A stretch of 64,000 bases of DNA from Cyclina sinensis (Eukaryota; Mollusca; Bivalvia; Venerida; Veneridae). The DNA is taken from positions 58,873,693 to 58,937,692 of the forward strand of contig JAAONU010000001.1 in NCBI GenBank assembly GCA_012932295.1, in the 5' to 3' direction. Numbering within the stretch: the stretch's first letter is position 1; each line of letters starts with the position of its first letter. A program made the position numbers and the translations under genes. Below the pieces are notes generated by a model. That model saw only the letters and a list, made by a program, of their open reading frames with translations, was not told the origin of the DNA and did not search any database. Positions 13,467 through 26,309 of the stretch are shown here, in pieces.

Positions 13467-14332
13467 GAACAAGTTAAATACACATCCTACATAGGTTTAT
13501 CAAAGTCAGGTTTTCAAAAATTGTATCCAGAAAAGCAATATTGTTGTATGTGTAATATGAACCTGCCAGAACTGATCGAACTTTGAGACGGGATGTCTTC
13601 GTTATATTAAGATACAGCTTTGAAATGACGTCACGACTCTTTACAATGACGATTGTGAGTTCATGATACTGCCGATCCGGATATATATAATCGTGTGATA
13701 GCTGATTTGTATAAATTAATCTTTTTGTCGTTTTCGGTGTTCATTTCCAAAATATGTTCACTTCCGATTCCCGATATTTGTCAACATTGATATCTGTTTG
13801 AAATTAGTTAAAATATTTTTGTTGTTAAGGTAAGTGGAAGGGAGCATGGGAGAGAGAATGTGGATTTCTGATAAAGCAAGGATAAACTTGCTTTGACTGA
13901 ATATAGCATCAATCGTATCAACATATAGCCGTCTATCAATTTCTTCATTCAGATTTCTCACGATTTTGAAAACATTTGAATCAAGGCTGTTCCGTTAAAA
14001 TACGCCATCTTATCCCCACATAAAATAGGGGCATAGTATATAAACAATTTACTCACTTGAATCTTAAAATAATTTGATCACTAAAGTGCAGAGGAAGATA
14101 TTATCTTTACTAAACAAGATAGGATATTAAACGCTGAAGTGTTTGAGTGAAGAAAAAAGTAGAAGTTAAATTTGCAGTCTTCGTCAATAAGTAAGTTTTT
14201 TCCTTCTTACAATGTACAAAATTTTAGCATTGGTACATAATAGTCATTAGGTTGGCACTTAGAAAAAGAACATAGTTACCAAAATTTCAAACTTTCAAAA
14301 TTTCAAACTTGCAATTTTGAAGTATTGCTCCC
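13467..14332. other. Intergenic, no gene recognised
   Basis: AT-rich sequence; the only open frame of note (67 codons, minus) shows no family motif. Confidence 0.5.
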
Positions 14333-14497
14333 CGGTCTGTGAAAGCGTGTCATATTTAAATCTGTGAAAATGTGTGTCATGTTCATATCTGTGAAAATAT
14401 CTGTCATATTCAAATCTGTGAAAACGTGTGGCATGTTCAAATCTGTGAAAATGTGTGTCATGTTCAAATCTGTGAAAATGTGTGTCATATTCAAATA
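14333..14497. repeat. ~30-bp minisatellite, 5-6 units
   Basis: Units of the type CAAATCTGTGAAAATGTG followed by TGTCATGTT recur at about 30 bp. The period keeps frames open on the minus strand. Confidence 0.88.
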
Positions 14498-14864
14498 ACC
14501 AGGTTTTTATAGTTAATAGTTGTAGTATTTTTAAGTTACAATACATACACTTTGTAAATATGAATCTATTTATTGTGTAGATTTGTGAAGGTCAAGCAAT
14601 ATTTTTTCGCAAATGAAAATGTCTCAGTATTACAATATCTGTTTTAGACCAAACTGGATCAAATAAATGCTGCACAATTTATCTTTTGATATTGAAAATG
14701 GATTATAAGGTTTCACCTTTATATATTGCAGATCAATGCTCCGTGTATTTTTCCCACTTTTTAATTTAATTCACTCATATTTTTTAATTTAGTAATGAAA
14801 GTCAGTGAGTCACATATTCTGTAATCAACCACCGGTAATGTTCCTATCACGGTATTGTAGGTCA

Positions 14865-15085
14865 AGCGGATGAGTGGCTCAGTTGTAACTCGTTAGACTG
14901 ATCCCAAGGTAGCGAGTTCGATCGCCCGCTCCTCCACAAACATGGCTAATTGACCTTATAACAGGAATTTGAATGACAGGTCGTTCAGCCAATCAATGGG
15001 CGAGAATCAATAAATCCCGGGCCGACTACGTTGCTAACCGCAATTTTCTCCGACTAGCTTTTCGTGTTGGGCATCGTAAGGGTCA
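14865..15085 (+). mobile_element. tRNA-derived SINE, copy A
   Basis: The head (14865-14937) is tRNA-like. It has an A-box-like GAGTGGCTCAGTTGTAA, a B-box-like GAGTTCGATCG, and pairing of AGCGG at the start with CCGCT near the end of the head. The tail starts CTCCTCCA and contains GGCTAATTGACC, also seen in the copy at 46.7 kb (CTCCTCCA... GCTAATTGTCC). Presence of tail sequence beyond the head argues against a functional tRNA gene. The 3' limit is approximate. Confidence 0.72.
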
Positions 15086-15365
15086 CTTATTTTCATTAAT
15101 TCGCTGATAAATATGATTAAATTAACACATTTTTTAAAAAAGTTTTGTTTAATATGTGACACACAATTCTCCTTAACTGTTAATAGTTAAATTAAAGGAT
15201 TAGAGTAATATTTATAACAGAATGAAATAGAAAATAAGACGAAATTACAAACTTATTGAAATACTATTTTTTATTTGTATATTTTGTTGTATTTTTTCCT
15301 GTGGCCCGATTTATGCAAATTTGTCATGTTTAGCTCTTATATTATCTTTTTATTAAGATTATCGG

Positions 15366-15412
<47 letters not shown>

Positions 15413-15415
15413 ATA
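15366..15415. repeat. (AAAT)n microsatellite
   Basis: About 12 uninterrupted AAAT units. Confidence 0.97.
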
Positions 15416-18400
15416 TTAGTCGGAAAGTATGTAGACGGTAAACAAAAATGCCATCACAATGTTTCTTAAATTTATCAACGAAGTTTTTATTTATTTGTAG
15501 TTAACGACATATGCATAGTTTTCAAATTTTCTTCTTCAAAACACAAGTTTTGAGCATTAAAGCAAGAGGAAGTTTAATTTCACGAAAGAAAATAGCGCTA
15601 GTCTCCTTGTATTTCTGTATAAATACTGATTATTACGTGGTAAGATTGAACTGCATTTTCAATTCTTAGTAAGTTCTGTTCAAAACCGATCTTTAATTGT
15701 TTTTATTAATGACATATTTTAGAATTTATTAATTCTTAGCATTGTGTTGAAGTCATTAAAGAAAAAAATGTGTGTATGTTTTTATTTTTTTATTTATTTA
15801 TTTCTTGAAAACAAGCGTTGGGAAAGTTGCAGGCTTTCGGACGAGACGCTGAACTGAAGTCCTATGTTTCAGTATACAATAAGCATAAAAAGAAACTGGT
15901 GTGACTCTAGAATAGGATGCTTTCTGTATCTAGCACTATCTCATTAACTTAAATAACTTTACTCTGCAGAAGTGTGAGTGTGTGTGTGTGTGTGGGGTGG
16001 GGGGGGGGGGTAGGGGTAAAGGCATCCGTTATGGACGATAAACAACAAACAGCTCGAAAAGATAAGTCTGCACTGCATTCCCAAAACCGAAGCAAATAGA
16101 ACCACTAAAATCTGCAATAAAAACGTTAGGGATAGGGAGTTAAATTGTTATATAATATCAGATGAGCAATATTTTCATTCAGAATCTAACTTTATTGAGT
16201 AGCATGCCCTCCAACACTACATAGGAGGTGGACCAGGACTTCCATACAAACCAATCTTTCCACCGATTCCGAATATAAAAAATAAAATTAACTTAAAAAT
16301 ATGTTAATATCGTAAACAAGTATTTTCCCCCATAAAATACGAATATTCTAATAGAAAAGGAAATATGTCCTTCTTTGGAGGCACGTTCACTGCTAATTTT
16401 AACAGCTGAATTTTATTCAACGCACGGACAATCGAAATTCACGTGGCTTTAATTTAGATAACTGGTTACTTGCTCGCCTTTCAAACAGTATGAAACATTA
16501 TCAAGAGGTTGACATATACGTTCAGGTCACTAACTCATACTTGAGATAACAATATTCACTATTGACATATACCTACAAGTGTGTCTTATTCGTATGTAGT
16601 GGTTTTTGGACATAGATTCTGGACCATCAATCGAGCTGGGTGTAACTGGTGCTGTTAAAGGTGGGTTCTAAACATAATCTTTAAGAAACTGTAATGGTAA
16701 ATTGTAATTTATGCCATTCAGTACTGTTTCAGTTATGTTGTGCTAGTACATGTATTTAACCATCGTTTTTAGGAAAGTATGTAAACTAATCAAAAGTGCT
16801 TCGTTATGAAATGTAACATTATAAGTGTGATGTCTTCTGGTAGAGTAATATGGTATATACATAACGTATACAGTGTTGTATATATAGAATAGTTGAAATG
16901 TTAACGTTAGTGTCATCTTCTGTATGATACAGGTTATTTGCGTCCATATTTCACTAAGTCGATATAGGCGGATACCATTTGTCGAAATCAAAGGTCATTA
17001 TTACAATACCCTCATGATAAATTTTGAGATGTATTTGATAAGGTTTAAAGACCAGCGGTAACTACAGCCAAAGTCCTTAAATACCATTCGGGTACTTCAG
17101 GTATTTACTATAGTGTATTCAGCACGGTAATACTACCTCTTTTAATGTGTCACAACGACATTCCAGCCTCTCCAATACTTTAAGGACAATTTCATTACAA
17201 ATTTGATAGGCGTTCTTCAGATGTTTGATACTTTGTTTTGAATAATTAATCAAGTTTTAGCTAAGAGGTGATTAACGTGGAATATTAAATGTTGTTTGTT
17301 GTTGAAATGACATTTTCTCCAGTCTCATTGCAGTATAAACTTCATATTTCATGACATGTTATATAAGTTAATCAGTGTCACCAAGCTTTGTTTATCGGTG
17401 CGCAAAATAATATTTCAACCACTCTCTATAGCGCAGTAACACATAGCATGCTTTGCATTTATAAGATAAATATTTTATCTTGACGTGGTTTCGGATTTCA
17501 CAATGAAACATGTCAGCCTTGAAATAATCTTGGCTTGGAAATGTCGTTTTTACATGAATTAAACTAAGCCCTTAATTGATATACGGTATTTTAGGTCTTT
17601 TTAGGTAAAAAAGACAAGCTCGTGTTCAAAATTGTTCATTGCCCTCAGATCATGCGTTGTCTGGCTAATCCAATTTACTTTGTTTTTCATATTCATTATC
17701 ATGCTAATAATTAGCATCTTAAATCCAAATCAATTTTAAACACTTAATTAATTAATTAGTTAATTAATCATTTAAGTTTATTGCCATAGATACATTACTT
17801 ACAGCGCAACCAATACCAGTCAATTGCTAGCACCCAGTACAAATGGCTATTTGGTATTTCTTCATTGAACACTCCCATAGAGACTCCAACATTTTTGGCT
17901 TGGCTGTGGACAAGGTTGGAATTAAACCGTTGAGTTATCAAGTCGTCACTGTAAATAGAAGCGAAACTGCCATTGAATCTTGACTGTCTTTGTTGCGTTA
18001 CACTTATTTAATTGATTTTGTTGTACTGTTGTTGTTAGTGTAGCTGTTGTAATCAACTTATTTTTAAGGTGCTTCTTTCCTTCCGTTTTCTTTTTCCGCC
18101 TGAGTTATATTTGCTTTACAACACAACGCGACAGTACATCATTAATATGTACACTCCAATTCACGTCCTATTGTTTTAGTGACATTTTATGTAAACTTTG
18201 ATAAATGTGAGGATACAGTGTATAGACTTAGGTCTCTGAAAACAAATGGATATATAAATACAAGTAAGTGAAAATCAAACATTTTTTCTTACTTTTTACT
18301 TTATTTTTGTTATGCTATATTTCAAGTCAAGGTTGACGTACTGTAGGTCTTTCCATTGGGATTTGAACAGATATATGTTAAAATAAACAGCCAACATACG

Positions 18401-19049
18401 GCACTTACTGAGTTTTACGTATTTTGAAGGACTTTTTTCACGACATATAACGTATTTAAGTATGCCTAGGAAATGAACACTTGCCGTTTCCTGTATCGCT
18501 ACTTTTTCTACTATAACTGGTCAAGTATGGGTCATTGTAATCAAAGTGAGGGGGAAAAAACAACATTTAAACCTTGTTTTATATCCTTTTATAAAGGACT
18601 TAAAGATCGTGTAACTGGAAACATGCAGTGTCGTTGTCTTCGTCGTTGTTGTTGTTTTCAATTCTGATAAGGTGTGTGAATTCAAATCATGTGTAATCCA
18701 GAAGATAAAGGCTCATGTGATTTTTTTAATACAATGCCAGCAGACTTTCTTATTTTGTTTGCTCTAGTTACGTACTTTATCTAAACATGTGTTCAACTGT
18801 TTATGAGAAAACCAAAAACAAAATAAATATTTACACTAATATTTGTTAATATCTTATTGCTAAAAATCGTGAATTTATTCCCGAGTTGTGTATTTGATTG
18901 ATTACACTATGTCGTGCTGTCATTGTAATAAACATGACTAAACATTTGCTTAATTAATTTCCTAGACGTCGTTCTAATAAAAAGAAAAAAATCAAATGCT
19001 AGCGGTTCATGTCAAGTAAATTAGATATTTTCTTTCTTTCTTTTTTCCC
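15416..19049. other. Intergenic, no gene recognised
   Basis: Contains a (GT)n plus G-run near 15973-16010 and an AT-rich TTAATTAATT stretch near 17742-17770. Open frames are at most 82 codons and look incidental. Confidence 0.5.
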
Positions 19050-19121
19050 CTCGTATTGGCATTGTATATACACCGGTCTCTCAAATCTAACTGACCGGTG
19101 TATATACAATGCTCGTATTGG
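19050..19121. repeat. Perfect 18-bp stem-loop flanked by a 10-bp direct repeat
   Basis: CATTGTATATACACCGGT (19060-19077) and its exact reverse complement ACCGGTGTATATACAATG (19094-19111) enclose a 16-nt loop. CTCGTATTGG flanks the structure on both sides (19050-19059 and 19112-19121). The flanking repeat looks like a target duplication around a 52-bp palindrome. A replication template switch could also create it. Confidence 0.88.
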
Positions 19122-20309
19122 AGTAAAGTGACATTTGAGTACTAATTTTTTTATCGGGAAGGAAAAACTGTATTAAGTCATAGAAATTCAATACTTGAAT
19201 AAGGATGAAACTTTTATTGTTCGTGTGTATAATTTACACCAAATGTTATGTACACGTGGCTACTTGACATAGCAAACAGAAAATCCAAAGTTCATGTATT
19301 GTTCTGCACATAATGTATCTGGTAACAAGCCGAAACATACGACAGATACAGATAGAGTTTTAGTTAGAAAATATTCTCAGTTTTTAATTCATGTTGATAA
19401 ACACCTGTTTTCTCTTAAGTAAATCGTACGTTTTGACTGTCAGACCGACGCTTCCTGAAAAGTTTAATTCGGGTGGCGGAAAATGGTATTCTAACAATGT
19501 GTAGATATATGAGACTGTTGAGTAAAATAGTGTTGTCATTCGAGGGCCAGTCAGTCCAACTCGTGACTCCCAGAATACAAATCCTTTGTGTTACAATGGG
19601 ACCACTGATCCGTCCTTAATATCACAGGAGCGTGAAATCGTATCAATGTATCAATAAATAAGCTAAAATCCCGAATCCGGCTCCTATATTCTTTTTAAAA
19701 AAAGGAGCTAGGTATACAGTTTTGGACTAAATTGAAAGAATACAATTTCGAGATCCTGTGCTAAATATACTCCTTCGCACATCATTCTGTTTCATGTAAT
19801 AAAATACAGTAAGTGTAAACAATGAAACTTCCTATACTACCTTGATGTCAAACTGTCGTAAATGACAATATTGAGACATTTGTCTTGTTGACTGGACATA
19901 ATGTAACGACACGAGGGCTGTTCAAAATGTCAATTAGGCGACAAAACACATGTTAATATGTTCCCTGTCCTATAGTTCAGCTCATTGTAAACGTACTCTA
20001 TATGAAGAAAGCTGAAAGATTATTTTGGAAAATGCAAAACAGTCTGTCTTTTTAAATGCACTGAGTTCATGTATAATGTGGGGCAACCTTTTTCAAGAAA
20101 ATCTTGAACTTCCCGGAACTTGTTGACATGTAGCACCAAACGCAGATAAACACAAACAAACACAATTATCTGATATATTTCCTGCTTCATATCTTTGCGA
20201 CCACATTTCTGTCAAAGATTTCTATGAAAGTAAATCCACATTACCGTTATCACAGTATACAAACGGCTTTATTATCAACCAGATGTAGCGTTGTGATTTT
20301 ATCCGGAAG
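19122..20309. other. Intergenic, no gene recognised
   Basis: No coding, RNA or repeat feature supported by eye. Confidence 0.45.
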
Positions 20310-21185
20310 TTTGGTAGTTTTCTTGAAAACTTCTCATTATATGAGGACATAGTTGATTTAGGAAATAAGTTCTTCAGTATTGTGTCCCCAAAAGTCTTCG
20401 AACACGGGCCATTGATCCAAATTCTACAAAATTGATGAGCCATTTTGCGCATGCCGTCCTCACAGTTAAGAACAACGCAAAAGAACAACGCCAAATGTCT
20501 TTTAAGCTTTTTTTCATGGCGATCGCAATGAAAGAAATATTTTTAACTGAAAATCTTCAATTGTTATAAATTAATCTGCCAAAAGAAATAACAGTTAATA
20601 TTATGTTTTAGTAGCATTTGTAAAGAAAAATAGACAATTTCAGCCTACAGTTGTACTCCAATATAATTGAACATGTATAAAAATACTTTATTTTCGAAGT
20701 AGTTCTGTTCTGTCCGATAATGTTAATATGAAGTTACGTTGCATTAAACACTGCTAGCAGGAAAAAATGTCACGTGACCAAAGGCAAACTGAAATTTGAA
20801 ATTAATGTTTGTCATTATTTTCCTCTATTTTGATTTGTGGCAGAATGTCACAAGAAATTGACATCATATCAACCAAGGGTAGAACACTTTCAATGACGGC
20901 AGTCGTTTTATTTGTTTTCCATATCATCACCTGAATTCTCTGAGTCGAAATTTTATCACATTAAGATATTCCTTGACGTATTTCAACATGTAAACAAAGA
21001 CCTAAACTGCTGAAGACCTGCATAAACAAAATGTTTCAGTGCTAGCTTTTTATTGCAAGGTTAAATTAATTTCGAATTCCAAATTAATTTTGGAGTGTAT
21101 TCTCCAGTGAAAGCGTTCGGAGTAGACATTCTTCAATGCAACTGTTGACATTTCGGATTCTTTTAAAGCCGATATTCTTTATAAC
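20310..21185 (+). repeat. Duplicated ~0.8-kb segment, copy A
   Basis: Matches 29112-29892 in the same orientation, with indels. Shared landmarks in order: ATTATATGAGGACATA, TGATTTAGGAAATA, CAAAAGTCTT, TTTATTTGTTTTCCAT, then GCCGATATT. A 90-codon minus frame overlaps this copy, but the equivalent reading in the other copy has several stops, so the segment is probably non-coding. It may be an unclassified interspersed repeat or a true segmental duplication flanking and entering the glycosyltransferase gene. Confidence 0.8.
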
Positions 21186-21419
21186 GCTTTGTGTCGAGCG
21201 ATAAGTGAGCTAGAATTTAATTTTGCGACATATAAGTACTCTAGTGATATTGTTCCTTGGCGGGTTATACAGCTGGAATCAATATAACTTGAGTCATCAT
21301 TATCAATAAAATAATAAAATTTATCTCACTAAACATCACTAAACATCGTTTTTCTTTTGCATTTCGGTCTCATTTATTGCATTTCTTATTTACTTTATAA
21401 ATCAGGTGGTTTCTGTTTT

Positions 21420-21838
21420 TATGCTCCCCGTTCGCCTGTCCGTCATAATTTTGTCCGGAGCATAACACATAAACTATGAGAGATATCAAGACCAAACTTC
21501 ATAGGTAGTTAGATCTCATTAAGGAGCAGTGCAGTGCACAAAAACCATAACTCTTGCTTTATTAATTTTTGAGTTATTGTCCTCTGAAATTTCTCATACT
21601 TATTTTTTGTCCGAGGCATATCTCACAAAGTATAAGAGTTATCAACTTGAAACTTTATTGGTAGATAGATCTCTATGAGGAGAAGTGCAGCGTGCAAGAA
21701 CCGTTACTCTATTTTGCATAATTTAGTAGTTATTGCCCTTTGTTATTTTTCATACTTTAAAAAAATACTTATAAAACAATAGTCCTTTTGGAATTGGCAT
21801 TTATTCGGGGAGCATCCATCGGTTCAACCGATTTCTTG
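21420..21838 (+). mobile_element. Core-repeat element copy 3 (short)
   Basis: Starts TATGCTCCCCGTTCGCC, with a minimal CTGTCCGTC tract. It has about two units roughly 155 bp apart (GTCCGGAGCATAACAC and GTCCGAGGCATATCTC). It ends with TTCGGGGAGCATCC, then the hairpin ATCGGTTCAACCGAT (21818-21832) and TTCTTG. The GGGGAGCAT near the end mirrors the start. Smallest member of the family here and useful for defining its ends. Confidence 0.75.
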
Positions 21839-24800
21839 TCTTAAATGGGTTGGCAACAGATGACTGCACACGAAATGTTTCCGCTTGGTCACTAACTGAT
21901 AATCCACGAGAAAGCATGTTTTTTACAACTCTCTCCTCAAGCAAGAGATAAAAATGTCAAACGACATGCGCGTCTGTGTATCTCCCTGGCTGACTGAGTA
22001 GGGTTGTTTATCCTCGGTACCGGTCTAAACCATAAGACCGAGCGTGACTTACAATAATTAATTTAACTTAAACATTTATAGTCACGTGCAAGAGTGTAAA
22101 TTATTTCTGAATGAGGAAGTGCTACCTAATTAAACTTTCTGGGTATGCACCCTCAAACAGACTTAAAAGTGATTACAATGAATTATTGATATTCTCTTGT
22201 AATTACTTTCTCAGTATATTTTGGCATAAACATAAATGCCTTATATTTGTAAAAGTATAACTTTTATTTATATATACTAACTTTGAACTATTGAGCATAT
22301 TTTTATATTAGTATCTGCCGTGTGGTGAAATGATTTATATTGATACCAGATGAGACTACTACAGCTCTACATTTGACATTTTGTTATTTGGTGATGTGAA
22401 GAAAGCTTTTTTAACGACCCACATGTAAAACATTGCAGAACACACAAAAAGATAATGCACGGACAAGTAACTACAATTTGCTTGTTGTTATTTTTTTCAT
22501 ACACATACTCAGTTTGAATTATTGAAGGATGTTTGGATATATTTTGAATGCAATAAATCGACGAAATGCCGACAGCCATTGGTATGCGAATTACATTTTA
22601 CAAATCGACTTCACATACACTTACAGATCCTTCTGTATTTTATTATAATTATAATGATAATTATCTTTTTATTATTATTTAATTATTATAAACTGATATG
22701 ACAACAACAACAACAATAATAATGTCTTCAGTTATTACAACTTGAATGTTAATTGATTGTTATAATTCCTTTTCTGTAGAACTTGACTGTCGAATGACCT
22801 TACACAATAAAAATATATTATAATGAACCGAGCTAAGTTCTGCAAACTGAATATTTTCTAGCGCTAGTCTGGAAACTTATTAAACTTCCCACAGACATGT
22901 CTTTGATCTGAAGTGCTAAAAGCTGTTTGGCTCATCATTGGTTGAACGAACCACTCAAGTGTCGGCTCCCCTGTCCTATGTCGCTGAAATACGAGTATCT
23001 CAAGTTTACATTTATTTTATTTATATAATTATATATTTAGTCTTAGTATTCCTAGTAAAAAATCATATAGTGGAAAAAATTAGGGGTCAGTTGAATTAAT
23101 TTCACCTTTGGTTAACCTCTGCTGCGAATCTGCTAGGAGAACAAAGGAGTAGCATGTAGCACCATAAATCATGACTAGTAGGCTACACTTGTAGCATTGT
23201 AGCATTCTCTGTAGGCTAACATTTGATATATTATGCTACACTCCTTATTGGGAAGGAAATGACAGACTAATGATGCTACACCCCTAATGTGGAGGGAAGG
23301 GTATATTTTCTGGAGCAAACAGGAATTCTGGGCTTTCTTTTGGCTTCGGCATTGACCAAACAGCTTTATAACTTGAGTCTTTTACTAGCATTTCTATAGA
23401 AATATTACCGTACAGATGGATTTTACTTAGAGTGTATTCAGTGTTGAGCTAAGTGTGAGAGAATTGGATCTATGGATTAAGAACTGTAATCAAAATATAT
23501 AACCGAACATAGAATTGAATAAGTAAAATGGACATATTGCTTTGTGGCTCATTTTGGCAAGTTGGACTTTCCATATTTAAGTAGTAATAAAATGACATTA
23601 AACATTGGTGTAACAATATCACTTATTACCATGCTATTGCAACTATCACAGCCAACCACCTCTCCGCGGAATTGTTAGAACTTTGGTGGCAGCAATATAT
23701 ACATAGTTATGTAAATTTTTACAACACTTGATACGTACGAAAATAGGAAGAAGGGTCTAAACAACACCGGAAAAATACCTGGTCTTAAGGTTTTAAGTTT
23801 ATTTGAATACCTTGGCATAAGTCTATTTAAAACTGGAAATAGGTCCTGAACAGAAAATGGTATCCTATTATTTTCATCCTTTACACATATTTGTTCATTG
23901 TGTTCAACCAATAACATTTAGCTGTAATAGATAAATATAAACTCTTTGCTTGTCGCTTCACTTTCAAATTAATGAAGTCTTTAGTTAACACAATGGTAAA
24001 AGTAATGAACTGAATCCCTTTAAATTCCTTGGAAAAGTCATACACGTCAGAAAAAATACCTGTCTAGGTAGTGTTCATGGTAAGCTTGGGCGTAACCCCA
24101 AGAAAATACAATGTCAAACTATTGAGTTCAGTTAAAACAATTGGGGTAAAACATTTACATGTATTTATCCTTGGTTTGGTAAATCAAACAATTTTTCGCA
24201 TACAAGGGTTCAGTACAGTGAAATCAGTCAAGTTAGTATTCACGAGTAGTCCGTGCGTGTATGGTATAAATATTTTTGTCGTGTTAGATTTCTCTTCAGT
24301 CGAAATCTTGTTCATTGCTACATAAAGTACATGTAACTTTTGAATACACAGCCCTTCAGGCTCCCACCCGATTTGATTGTTGACTTATGTATATATTTTA
24401 TTTTGACAGGTTGTGTAGTTCATTTTTTATACATCCTACCTCTGGGGTATATCATTTTTGTATGTGAAGGACTGTGCCTAGCCAATGATGTATTGTTAGT
24501 TGGTGATTATGTAGATTACTGTGTTTTGAGTGCTACCTTGTGTTACCGAATCATGAATGTGCTACATAAGTGTTTGACAGTACACACATAATTGTTTCAT
24601 CTGTAGGATTTTGATTACACTATTCACTACGAACTTTAAGTGAAATTTGTTGTGAAGCGCATAATAAAATGCATTGGTTGAACTATGATATAAATATGAT
24701 AATAGCATTAAGTATATTGTGTTCTGTTATATATTTTATGATAAAATGATGTACAATGTAGTATTCATATAAAATGATATGAGTAGCAATGAATACAAGA

Positions 24801-25075
24801 TTATTCCTAAGTAACACTTGTGTTTTTGTTCTTTTTGGTTTACCCAATTAGGGGATAAATGATTTATTTCAGTTTGAAATAAATACGAGAAAGTACCGAT
24901 CATATAAACAGATTTGGTATTTATATATATAAACAGGTCTAATGGGTGTCCTTTTATAGTTTATTAAAATACGATTTTGGATGAGAAAATTGCCTCTAAG
25001 TGCTGCTACTGCTACTACTTCTGAAAATGATGCAGACGAGAATTACATGGGTATTAAAACGCAATGAGTTAGGCG
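21839..25075. other. Intergenic upstream of the glycosyltransferase, no gene recognised
   Basis: Two consecutive open frames (24071-24325 and 24340-24591, +) are hydrophobic but carry no recognisable domain and no conserved motif; I do not call them genes. A cluster of TAGCAT/ATGCTA words lies at 23150-23280. The promoter and any 5' untranslated exon of the next gene probably lie in this stretch or upstream, but I cannot place them. Confidence 0.5.
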
Positions 25076-25200
25076 ATGTTTCATACGGTTCTCAAAGTCA
25101 AATTCGGGCTGTTTGTCAAATCTTTGTTGATCATCTTAATCATATTTACATTGGTACATCAATATCAGGCCTGTACTAGTATTCAGCTGCATTTTAAATC

Positions 25201-25209
25201 TTTTTGCAG
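25201..25209 (+). promoter_or_regulatory. Probable 3' splice acceptor before the start codon
   Basis: TTTTTGCAG preceded by further pyrimidine-rich sequence ends 19 bp before the ATG at 25229. It suggests an untranslated upstream exon and favours 25229 over 25076 as the start. Unproven without a transcript. Confidence 0.5.
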
Positions 25210-25228
25210 GATAAACCTTCACACAGAG

Positions 25229-26309
25229 ATGCGGAGGCACTTTCGCAGACGATGTTTGTTTCTAGTGACAATATTTGGCATTGTTTTATACATTTCTGGA
25301 AAATTATTGATCGTCAATGTTACGTTAGATGGGACTAAAGTTTATACAAATGGTCGCGAATATTTTGACAACAGTCCTAATTTACTACCCGTCCTGAGGC
25401 TGTCTGTTGTAAACAGATCTCCACAAAGACTTGTTACAGACGTTAGTTGTGCCGCCATCTTGGATGGAAACAAACTTGAAATTGAAAAGGCCAAGACGTT
25501 CATGACGAAAGGTAATTACTCCCGTAAAGCCATTAAAGACACGGATTATATCCAGCTTACAAAGAGTTGTGAAAGTTTCAGAAGTATTCGAGGATATACG
25601 AGCTACTTGCCGTCAGCAGAAGAATCTAGTTTTCCTATCGCTTACAGCATTTTACTTTACAAAGATGTTGAGCAGGCTGAGCGTTTATTGCGGGCTATCT
25701 ATGCACCTCAGAATTTGTACTGTTTACACGTAGATGGGGACTCTAAACAAGAAGTTCACCAAGCTATACAAGGAATTGCGAACTGTTTTGATAATGTGTT
25801 TGTTGTCTCGAGAAAGGAGTACATGGTGTACGCGGGTTTCACGCGTTTGCAAGCAGACCTCAATTGTATGGAAAATCTATTACAGCGTGAAAATGACTGG
25901 AAGTATTTTATCAACTTACCGAGTCAAGAATTTCCACTGAAAACCAACAAAGAAATAGTTAAAATATTAAAAATTTACAATGGTGCAAACGACATAGAAG
26001 GACTAACCGGTAAGCGAAGGTTAGAGCACAGGTATAAATACCGACATGTATATCGACATGTTAATGACAGTGCAAAACTAAAAGCGTTTAAAACGAACCA
26101 CAAAAAGGATAATCCACCGTATAATATTACCGTGGTGAAAGGAAGCGCCTATGGTGTGTTTAGTCGGGACTTTGTAGACTTTGTGATAAACAGCAAAATT
26201 GCACGCGAGTTACTGGACTGGTTTAGAGATGTTCTGAGTCCTGATGAATATTACTGGGCGACCTTGAATTATAACCACCATATTGGAACCCCAGGGTCAT
26301 ATTATAAAG
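25229..26309 (+). CDS. GCNT-like, coding exon 1
   Basis: Encodes residues 1-360 plus the first base of codon 361: cytosolic tail, membrane anchor, stem and most of the catalytic domain including SPDE. The donor is AAAG|GTATAT. If the intron were retained, translation would stop at 26369-26371 and lose the C-terminal cysteine region. Confidence 0.92.

Noticed and set aside
12688..13472. Open frames up to 153 codons on both strands
   Set aside because: The 48-bp repeat period keeps frames open; peptides are pure repeats.
6501..14497. Regular short repeats reminiscent of CRISPR arrays
   Set aside because: Units are contiguous without unique spacers and the genome is eukaryotic; these are minisatellites.
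20222..20494. 90-codon minus-strand frame
   Set aside because: The equivalent reading in the duplicated copy at 29.1 kb is broken by stops and no family motif is visible.
23150..23290. Recurrent TAGCAT / ATGCTA words
   Set aside because: No fixed period or symmetric arrangement could be established by eye.
24071..24591. Two consecutive hydrophobic frames upstream of the glycosyltransferase
   Set aside because: Different frames, no splice sites joining them convincingly, no recognised domain.
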